Shown in pieces: positions 53,998-61,169 of a stretch of 64,000 nt of DNA; the stretch's first letter is position 1, and every line of letters begins with the position of its first letter. The notes below the pieces were generated by a model. It did no database searches, was not told where the DNA came from, and was given only the letters and a program-made list of their open reading frames with translations. Both the position numbers and the translations under genes were made by a program. Origin of the DNA: Colwellia psychrerythraea 34H (GTDB taxonomy: Bacteria > Pseudomonadota > Gammaproteobacteria > Enterobacterales > Alteromonadaceae); contig NC_003910.7 of assembly GCF_000012325.1 (NCBI RefSeq), positions 1,612,001 to 1,676,000 of the forward strand, given 5' to 3'.

Positions 53998-54057
53998 ATA
54001 TTATGTGGATGAAAGAAATTTCACATGTATGTGAATTTCCTTTCATCGCCATAATAT
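53998..54057. repeat. Long imperfect palindrome
   Basis: Two 29-base arms (53998-54026 and 54029-54057), with a few mismatches, are centred on CACAT-GT-ATGTG. It lies 85 bases after the AraC-family stop codon. No T-run follows. The remaining part of this 533-base gap is AT-rich, with the operator pair of the next gene at its end. Confidence 0.75.
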
Positions 54058-54363
54058 GGTTCATTACTGTTTCCTATCTTTCAGTGAGTTAAGGATTCAC
54101 CACTTTTGTCTTTTTTCATTCGATTCTGGATGTTTTTAGACATTTTCATTCGTTCCCATAATTAATGTTCATCAGTTAATACAGTTAAGGCGTTTTGGTA
54201 TTAATAATACATACAAGTATAAGTAGGTTTAGATATAGGATATTTACTAAGCTAGCTAAAGACTGAGCGACTTTAGAGTGACTACGATAAATCGTATGGA
54301 GTTACCCATTTTTAGGTTTCATCTAAAGTTTGGGAGTAGAAACAAGTCTAGCAACCTCAATAG

Positions 54364-54379
54364 TTTACTATATAGTAAA
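54364..54379. promoter_or_regulatory. Distal operator of the small HTH gene
   Basis: TTTACTATATAGTAAA is a perfect palindrome centred 39 bases upstream of a near-identical one. It is probably bound by the HTH protein encoded downstream. Confidence 0.75.
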
Positions 54380-54400
54380 TAACACTTTGATGACAACGGA

Positions 54401-54420
54401 TGTTTACTATATGGTAAACA
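54401..54420. promoter_or_regulatory. Proximal operator of the small HTH gene
   Basis: TGTTTACTATATGGTAAACA is a palindrome with TTTAC/GTAAA arms ending 26 bases before the start codon. The spacing of nearly four helical turns from the distal site fits cooperative binding. Confidence 0.8.
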
Positions 54421-54446
54421 GTAAAGAGGGGTTATAAGGAGGCATT

Positions 54447-54701
54447 ATGTTTGCACGAATTGAAAGTGGTAAAATCATTGCTCAAAAAAGAAAGGAGCTA
54501 GGCAAAACACAAAAGGTCTTAGCTGAAGAGACTAATGTAAACAAATCCATTATTTCTCAAATAGAGAATGGAAAGTTCAGTGGCTCTCTTAGAGTATATG
54601 AAAAATACATAAATGGTCTTGGGTTGGAGTTAGCTGTCAGACCCATTAAAAGTAAGATTCCAGATTTCGATAATCTCCATCATTTGTTTCCTGATGAATA
54701 G
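54447..54701 (+). CDS. HipB-like XRE-family HTH regulator
   Basis: The 84-residue protein has a lambda-repressor-type HTH (GKIIAQKRKELGKTQKVLAEETNVNKSIISQIENGKFSGSLRVYEKYINGLGLELAV). The layout matches HipB-type antitoxins, with a short acidic C-terminal tail (DFDNLHHLFPDE). It follows a strong AAGGAGG site. Two TTTACTATATRGTAAA operators upstream indicate autorepression. No toxin gene (hipA) is found beside it; the following 980 bases are non-coding, so it is an orphan or the remnant of a toxin-antitoxin pair. Confidence 0.85.
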   Translation: MFARIESGKIIAQKRKELGKTQKVLAEETNVNKSIISQIENGKFSGSLRVYEKYINGLGLELAVRPIKSKIPDFDNLHHLFPDE

Positions 54702-54770
54702 TTAGCGAACAACATGATTATCTTGTATGCATCCTAAAGTCCAATGTTTCAATATGACCTATTACTACTC

Positions 54771-54791
54771 TTTACTAAAAATAATAGTAAA
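54771..54791. promoter_or_regulatory. Downstream operator-like inverted repeat
   Basis: TTTACTA-N7-TAGTAAA uses the same half-sites as the two upstream operators of the HTH gene, with a wider spacer. A further half-site (TTTACTATG) follows at about 54795. It may mark where a regulated neighbour once began. Confidence 0.45.
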
Positions 54792-54885
54792 ACCTTTACT
54801 ATGTGGGGGTAACCTGAACTGAGTTTATGATTACTCCATTTCTGGTGTTTGGCACTTTGAAGTCAACCAATGCAAAGCTAAGCGA

Positions 54886-54951
54886 ACGACTTTTTCGTGC
54901 GCATTCCTGACATTAACTATGGGTTGATCTTTAGGTCAACTGATAGCCATA
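54886..54951. repeat. Direct repeat, copy 1 (pair with 55364-55429)
   Basis: A 66-base segment starting ACGAC and containing TCTTTAGGTCAACTGATAGC recurs 478 bases further on, with the same internal spacing and about three quarters identity overall. Confidence 0.8.
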
Positions 54952-54986
54952 AGCGGAACTTGAGATCAAATTTGTGATTTTTAATT

Positions 54987-55136
54987 TAAACTGGTCGAAT
55001 TCGACCAGTTTAGGTCAGGACTTTAATTGTATCGAATTCGATTGTCCAACAGGCTGTTGGACAATCGGGTATTCCTAGTTGTTATATATTGTGCAACAAG
55101 CTGTTGCACTTTTAAATTAGTCAACAGCTTGTTGAC
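54987..55136. repeat. Array of four perfect palindromes/hairpins
   Basis: Palindrome 1 (54987-55012) is a perfect 26-base palindrome centred on GAATTC. Hairpin 2 has 13-bp arms (55039-55051 with 55055-55067, loop GGC). Hairpin 3 has 8-bp arms (55091-55098 with 55102-55109, loop AGC). Hairpin 4 has 7-bp arms (55120-55126 with 55130-55136, loop GCT). Hairpins 2-4 share the core CAACA-NNN-TGTTG, while the outer arm sequences differ but remain perfectly paired. Confidence 0.9.
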
Positions 55137-55363
55137 CTATTGTTTTCTAGGTAATGTTTGAATACCTTGTATAAGCGATTCTAATTATGGCGAATCTGCC
55201 ATGATTAGAATGAATGCCTGACAATCGCTCTTAACTGTCGCTTAGGTGAGGTTAATTCGAGTGATAATTTAGGTCGGGTTTGTGGCAGCTACTGCCCTTA
55301 GATCAGTCCAGTACATAAACATTAAGTTTTACTTTAGAAATTCAATATTTCAAAAACATCCTA

Positions 55364-55429
55364 ACGACAAGTTGGTGCGCTTTGCTGACGTTAGCTACTG
55401 GTTGTTCTTTAGGTCAACTGATAGCCAAA
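55364..55429. repeat. Direct repeat, copy 2 (pair with 54886-54951)
   Basis: Second copy of the 66-base repeat; it lies in the same orientation and together with copy 1 brackets the palindrome array. Confidence 0.8.
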
Positions 55430-55683
55430 AGTGAGCATTACCCTCTGTACTTCTCTAGGAAATTCACCGTGCTCCAATCTAGATGTTTTACTGCTCCCCC
55501 AAAATTGACCTTAGTGGTTCAATATGTCGGAATGGTGGTTCAGGGGGGGGGAATATACATGATGTGCTCTAGTCTGACTTTTATAACTAATGTCTTATCG
55601 ATTATTTATTGTCTCACTCCAATAAAAATAGGATAACGCGTTGTTTTTATCTATTCTGTTAAAGCTGTAGAGGTTTATAAAAG

Positions 55684-56241
55684 TTAGTCTACTATAAACG
55701 AGTCTACAGCTTGCTTTAATACTGATAATCTTATTGGTTTCATTAAAAAGGTATTAGCACCTGATGCAATAACCTTTTCTATATTTTCTTGTTGAGAAAG
55801 GCCGGACATAGCGATAATGGGAGTATTTTTAGAGGCTTCATTTGATCTGATATGTTTACACACAGCAAAACCATCAATATCAGGCATAACTAAGTCAAGA
55901 AAGATAATACTTGGCTTGATCTTTTCTATCATGCTTCCTGCTTCAAAGCCACTATAGGCAACTTTAACCTCAAACTTTGGATATAGAACTTCAATAAATT
56001 CAACTAATAAATCGGCATGTTGTTTGTCATCTTCGACTATGATGATAGTTTTATCTTTTTTAGCAACAAGTTTACTTCCAACTAAGTTTTCTACTTCAGA
56101 GAGTTCAAATCGGCGATGACCTCCTGGGGTTGTAGTAAACTTTAAACGCCCCTCTTTAGCCCAGAACCTAACAGTTATAGGAGATACGCTTAACAGTTTC
56201 CCAACTTGGGCTGGAGTAAGTAATTTTTCTAGTTTATTCAA
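55684..56241 (-). CDS. HTH-receiver fusion response regulator
   Basis: The 185-residue protein has an N-terminal MerR/excisionase-type HTH (LLTPAQVGKLLSVSPITVRFWAKEGRLKFTTTPGGHRRF, residues 7-45). A CheY-like receiver (about 64-185) follows, with Asp71-Asp72, phosphoacceptor Asp116 in FLDLVMPD, and Lys168 in LMKP. The order, DNA-binding first and receiver last, is the reverse of most response regulators. The first codon appears to be TTG at 56241; no ATG is available and the HTH begins six residues later. It is divergent from the hybrid kinase gene, a possible partner. Confidence 0.88.
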   Translation of the reverse strand: MNKLEKLLTPAQVGKLLSVSPITVRFWAKEGRLKFTTTPGGHRRFELSEVENLVGSKLVAKKDKTIIIVEDDKQHADLLVEFIEVLYPKFEVKVAYSGFEAGSMIEKIKPSIIFLDLVMPDIDGFAVCKHIRSNEASKNTPIIAMSGLSQQENIEKVIASGANTFLMKPIRLSVLKQAVDSFIVD

Positions 56242-56521
56242 CTTTTAATTCTCAAAAATACTAAAGTAATTAGCTACGTAATAGTTTATTAACGAATACA
56301 TTTATAGCATGTATCTAAATTTAATTATTGATTTCTGTCAAATCTATTAATTTTTTTAATCTTATCATTTTCCACATCAATACTAAATATCGATTTTATC
56401 GATTGCATGCATGTAATTATCGTTTATAATCGTTTTTTTTGAGTCACTGATGATAACTTGTTCGGTGTCTCGATAGTGTTTGACATATTTATATTACTTT
56501 TTCAAATCAACAGTGAAACCA

Positions 56522-59305
56522 ATGTTTAAATCACCTGAAAATGACAGCTTAGTCTCGGCTGTATTTGACTCTAGCCCTATAGGTATACAAATCATTGATT
56601 TAGAAACGGGTATGCGGGAAAAAATCAATCAAACAGCCTGTGTTCTGCTAGGTGATACTAAAGATAATTTAATGGCTAAAAGTGTATTTGAAGATTGCAC
56701 ATGGCTTGGTAAAGATAAATTCTTATTTGTCATTGAGCGTTTAAAAGAGAACAAAACACTAAAAAATCATATTGTCCAGTTCGAAAATCATCAGGGTAAT
56801 GAATTAACGATTAGCTATGATATATCTGAATTTAAATATAGATCTAAAAGACTCGTTACCGTTTCAATGAACGATGTAACCGAACAGCATTATTTACTCA
56901 AGAATATATCAGATACCGCTAACTTGATATTTTCTGATGATGACACTAGTTTCTTTGATAATGTCACGCTAAAAATTGCTGAATTATTTGAAGCAGCGCA
57001 TGTTTTTATTGGATTGAATAATTTTGATGATGGCTTGAAAATGAAAACAGTGTCCTATTGTTGCTACAACCAAATAATTGAAAATTTCACCTATAACCTT
57101 AAACATACCCCATGTGCAAATATTGTAAAAGATATAAATGGTAATGCTTGTTATGTCTATCAAGATGTTCAAACGTTATTCCCAAAAGATTCATTCTTTA
57201 TAGAAAAAAAGATTAAAAGTTATATCGGAATGCCAATTTTCGACATTAATAAGAAAACTATTGGCGGATTGATTTTATTGTTCACCAAAGATATTAATAA
57301 GAATACATATTGGGAGGATCTTTTAAAGATTTTTTCCGGAAAAATCTCTAGTGAATTAAAACACCTAACTCTTCATAACACCCATTATGAAGCGCAACAA
57401 CATTTAAAATTATATAGTGAACAAGCACCCCTAGCGTTATTTAAATGGGATTTGGGGTTTAATTTACTTGAGTGTAATCAATCAGCAATCAGCATGCTAA
57501 ATTATACCGAAGATGAGCTAAAACAGTGTGACTTTATCTCAGCCTTAGTGCCTATTAATGAACAAAAAAGAGTTAACAAGACATGTTCTGATTTACTGGT
57601 TAACGAAGGAGGCGAACATGGCTTTAATTCGTTAATTAAACAAAATGGGAATATTATTTTAACTGAATGGCATAACTCACTCATTAAAGATGATTCTGGA
57701 GCTGCTATAGGTGTTATTTCCATTGTTAAAGACATCACTCAAGAGCGACAGCAACTAAAACGTTTAGCTCAAAAAGAAACAGAAAAACGAGAGATTATAA
57801 ACGCAATAATTGACGCTGTTATTACCATCAATAGTAAAGGAATTATTTTAAGTGTAAATGCCGCGACTGAAAAAATGTTTGGTTATTCGGTTGATGAACT
57901 ATTGGGGGAAAATATTAAGTTATTAATGCCAAAATCAACAGCCGTTAAACATGACACTTATCTAGAAAATTATCTCCAAACGAAAGAAGCACAAATTATA
58001 GGTATTGGCCGTAAAGTGATAGCTATTAAAAAAAATGGGCAAGAATTTCCTATTTACTTAGGCATTGCTGAACTATCCCCAGATGAAAATAATAATATTC
58101 GTTATGTTGGCACTTGCCATGATCTAAGCCTATTTACTGAACAGCAAAACAAGTTGCAGCGTATACAAAAAATGGATGCGTTAGGAAAGTTAACCGGAGG
58201 CATTGCTCATGATTTTAATAATCTATTGGGCATTGTGTCGGGTTTTGGCGAACTATTAGAACTAAAATTAGGACAAGACCCAAAGCTATCTAAATATTGT
58301 AGGCAAATTATTACTGCGAGTGAGCGTGGTAGTGAGTTAACCCGTAAATTGTTGGATTTTTCAAAACAAGAAAGTAAGAAAAGTACAGTGTGTAATATTA
58401 ATGATTTATTAACGGCTACTCAAGGAATGATAGCAAAAACACTTACAGTATTAGTAACCGTAAATTACACATTAGCAGACGATTTATGGTGCAGTACAAT
58501 CGACATAAGTGCGTTTGATGATGTGATTCTAAATTTATGTATTAATGCCAAACATGCCATGTCAAATGGCGGATTATTATCAATATCAACTCAAAACGTA
58601 ACACTTTCAGCTATTGAAGCTGAACGATATAATTTAACCGCGGGAGATTTTGTTTCTTTAACCATCACGGATAACGGATGTGGAATGAACGATAAAGTTA
58701 AACGCCAGATATTTGAACCTTTTTACACGACTAAGGGCGATGAAGGTACTGGTCTAGGTTTATCACAAGTTTATGGTTTTATTACTTCTTCTCAGGGAAG
58801 CATTTACGTTTATTCAGAAACCAACATGGGTACCTCAATTAACATTTACTTACCAAGAAGCAAACCTAAAGAGAGTAAAAATGTACTGAGTAAAAATGTA
58901 CTGAGTAAAAGTAAGTATATCTCTTTAAAAGGGAAAGAAAATATTTTAGTGGTTGATGACGAATTCTCCTTAGGACTATTAGCAAAAACTATTCTTGAAA
59001 ATGAAGGCTATACCGTTTTTCAAACAAGTTCTGGTGAAGATGCACTATTTTGCCTAACAGCACACAATATCGACTTGATTATTAGTGATGTAATTATGCC
59101 AAAAACAACTGGTTATCAACTCATTGAAAAAGTTAGGGCTTTGGATATTAACATTCCCATCATACTTGCTACTGGCTTTGATGGTTATATTAATATTTCC
59201 AAAGGCAATTATTCAGATATTCCCATTATCTCAAAACCATACACTTCATATGAATTATTAACACAGACTCGAATGTCATTAGATTCAAAAAAGATTGAAA
59301 ATTAA
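56522..59305 (+). CDS. Hybrid sensor histidine kinase (PAS-GAF-PAS-PAS-HisKA-HATPase-REC)
   Basis: The ATG at 56522 gives 927 residues; an upstream TTG at 56480 is less likely. No membrane segments are seen, so it is probably cytoplasmic. An N-terminal PAS, a GAF-like domain (about 125-285) and two more PAS domains precede the kinase. The last PAS (IIDAVITINSKGIILSVNAATEKMFGYSVDELLG, with IIGIGRKV) resembles FixL-type PAS. The phosphoacceptor is His563 in GGIAHDFNN; ATP-binding boxes include DNGCGM and GTGLGLSQVYG. The C-terminal receiver has Asp812-Asp813, Asp856 and Lys905. Confidence 0.93.
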   Translation: MFKSPENDSLVSAVFDSSPIGIQIIDLETGMREKINQTACVLLGDTKDNLMAKSVFEDCTWLGKDKFLFVIERLKENKTLKNHIVQFENHQGNELTISYDISEFKYRSKRLVTVSMNDVTEQHYLLKNISDTANLIFSDDDTSFFDNVTLKIAELFEAAHVFIGLNNFDDGLKMKTVSYCCYNQIIENFTYNLKHTPCANIVKDINGNACYVYQDVQTLFPKDSFFIEKKIKSYIGMPIFDINKKTIGGLILLFTKDINKNTYWEDLLKIFSGKISSELKHLTLHNTHYEAQQHLKLYSEQAPLALFKWDLGFNLLECNQSAISMLNYTEDELKQCDFISALVPINEQKRVNKTCSDLLVNEGGEHGFNSLIKQNGNIILTEWHNSLIKDDSGAAIGVISIVKDITQERQQLKRLAQKETEKREIINAIIDAVITINSKGIILSVNAATEKMFGYSVDELLGENIKLLMPKSTAVKHDTYLENYLQTKEAQIIGIGRKVIAIKKNGQEFPIYLGIAELSPDENNNIRYVGTCHDLSLFTEQQNKLQRIQKMDALGKLTGGIAHDFNNLLGIVSGFGELLELKLGQDPKLSKYCRQIITASERGSELTRKLLDFSKQESKKSTVCNINDLLTATQGMIAKTLTVLVTVNYTLADDLWCSTIDISAFDDVILNLCINAKHAMSNGGLLSISTQNVTLSAIEAERYNLTAGDFVSLTITDNGCGMNDKVKRQIFEPFYTTKGDEGTGLGLSQVYGFITSSQGSIYVYSETNMGTSINIYLPRSKPKESKNVLSKNVLSKSKYISLKGKENILVVDDEFSLGLLAKTILENEGYTVFQTSSGEDALFCLTAHNIDLIISDVIMPKTTGYQLIEKVRALDINIPIILATGFDGYINISKGNYSDIPIISKPYTSYELLTQTRMSLDSKKIEN

Positions 59306-59483
59306 CTGAACAGAATGACATGACTAATACAAAGATAAATAAATATTGTAATGATTCATACAATCACATAACGAGCTACTTTTACTTTAATTAATAAGAT
59401 TTATGGCAATTAGGATTAGTCATAGTTTAGAGATGGTCTTGTTATTTTTAGTGATATTACAATTCAACAGGAATTAAATAATA

Positions 59484-61025
59484 ATGAATAATAGTTTCAA
59501 TAATAATGAAGTAAGGTTTGCTGATACAGTCCAATTAGTATCAATTACCGATCTAGATGGCAGAATTACTTATGCAAACTCAGAGTTTTGTGAGGTTGCT
59601 GGATACGCACTTGAGGAGTTAGTAGGACAACATCATAATATTGTGCGCCACCCTAATATGCCTAAGGCAGCGTTTACTGATTTATGGGAGAAACTTAAAC
59701 AAGGTGATTCATGGCGAGGTATGGTAAAAAATCGATGTAAAAATGGTGGTTTTTATTGGGTTGATGCCTATGTGACGCCTTTATATGAAAATGGCGCTAT
59801 AAAAGGTTACCAATCGGTAAGAACCTGCCCAACCGAAAATCAGAAAGTAAAAGCTCAACAACTTTATGACGAATTAAATCGAGGTAAATCAATTAGTGAT
59901 ATAAGAGCGAATATCAGCATAAAACGTCTTTTCGCAACAATAATTATTATATCTGCGTGCTTGGTTGACTGGATATACGTTGATTCTATCATCTCAATTA
60001 TTACCTTATTAATGTCTTTTATGTTGGTTTTTATAACTTTTACCGAAGAATTAGTAGCTTTTCCAAAGGCTGCTAAAAAAATTAAACTATTGTTTGATAG
60101 TCCGTCTCGCATTATATATTCAGGGAAAGGGCTGACAAATATTCTTAATTACCCCGTAGAACTCTATAAAGCAAGGGTTGGGACTATATTAGGGAGAAGT
60201 AGTGATTCGGGACGAGTGCTTGTTAATCTAGCAAGCGAATTGGAAAAAGTATCAAGCGAAATGCTTGAAGGTATTAATGAAGAGAACTCCCATTTAGCGC
60301 AATTTGCTACCGCAATTACTGAAATGAGCGCAACGATTGATGAGGTTAGTAGTAATACAACTCATACTCATGACAAAGTTATAAATATTCAAAATGAATG
60401 TAAACAAAATATTGACGTTATTGAAGTTAGCCAAAATAGAATACTCAATCTAACGGGTGATGTCGAAAACGCAGCGACTAATGCAATAGCTTTAGTAACA
60501 GATGTCGATAAAATCTCTAAAGTTATGTCTGAAATCCAGGGGATTGCTGATCAAACCAACTTATTAGCTTTGAATGCTGCCATCGAGGCTGCAAGAGCTG
60601 GGGAACAAGGCCGTGGTTTTGCCGTGGTTGCTGATGAAGTAAGAACACTGGCAAGTAGAACACAAGATGCGACTGTTCAAATTCAGGCTTCCGTTCAAGA
60701 GTTGCAAACAACCTTAAAAGAATGGAGTAAGGTAATGCTTGTGAATAAATCTAACGCTGAGAAATGCTCAGAAGATACTGTGAATATTAAATATGCAATG
60801 GAAAGTATTATCATCAATGTTACTGATGTCAGTGATATGACCGCTCAAATAGCAACGGCAACAGAGGAACAAAGTGTGGTAGCCAATCAAATAAATCAAA
60901 GTATCCTTAACATTGATGCAATATCCAAAAATAATGCTGTATTGGCGCAGCAAGTCAATAAAAGTGGTGTTGATGTGTATGAAAATGCAGCGATAATAGA
61001 TGCATTAAGTGATACATTTAAATAG
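59484..61025 (+). CDS. PAS-containing methyl-accepting chemotaxis protein (Aer-like)
   Basis: The 513-residue chemoreceptor begins with an Aer-type PAS domain (residues about 10-115; [50 protein letters not shown]). Two adjacent membrane segments follow (about 148-190), and then a cytoplasmic signalling domain. The conserved hairpin tip is [37 protein letters not shown]. It probably senses redox or oxygen through the PAS cofactor and signals to CheA. It lies between two other sensory genes. Confidence 0.94.
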   Translation: MNNSFNNNEVRFADTVQLVSITDLDGRITYANSEFCEVAGYALEELVGQHHNIVRHPNMPKAAFTDLWEKLKQGDSWRGMVKNRCKNGGFYWVDAYVTPLYENGAIKGYQSVRTCPTENQKVKAQQLYDELNRGKSISDIRANISIKRLFATIIIISACLVDWIYVDSIISIITLLMSFMLVFITFTEELVAFPKAAKKIKLLFDSPSRIIYSGKGLTNILNYPVELYKARVGTILGRSSDSGRVLVNLASELEKVSSEMLEGINEENSHLAQFATAITEMSATIDEVSSNTTHTHDKVINIQNECKQNIDVIEVSQNRILNLTGDVENAATNAIALVTDVDKISKVMSEIQGIADQTNLLALNAAIEAARAGEQGRGFAVVADEVRTLASRTQDATVQIQASVQELQTTLKEWSKVMLVNKSNAEKCSEDTVNIKYAMESIIINVTDVSDMTAQIATATEEQSVVANQINQSILNIDAISKNNAVLAQQVNKSGVDVYENAAIIDALSDTFK

Positions 61026-61169
61026 TAAAATTATTTTTTATCATGAGCTTGTATCAATATCGTTGCGTTCTACCAAGATGTAGATAGGGATACTATCCAA
61101 GCTGTTCGCCTTTTCGTCTGCCATTAAGTTATCCCTACTTTATTCACTTATGTATTTCAGGACTGTTTT

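Larger units (their letters stand above)
54702..55683. other. Gene-free, repeat-rich region
   Basis: No credible gene occurs in 980 bases. The region holds an operator-like inverted repeat (54771-54791), a pair of direct repeats, an array of four palindromes, a further 14-bp hairpin (55178-55211) and a run of nine G residues (55543-55551). The short motif TTTAGGTC recurs at least four times. It looks like accumulated mobile-element or cassette remnants. Confidence 0.75.

Noticed and set aside
54987..55211. CRISPR array or retron msr-msd as an explanation of the hairpin series
   Set aside because: Units are not regularly spaced or identical, there are no uniform spacers, and no cas or reverse-transcriptase gene is nearby.
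55382..55636. 84-codon open frame in the repeat-rich region
   Set aside because: It overlaps the direct repeat and the G9 run, lacks a ribosome-binding site and has no recognisable protein character.
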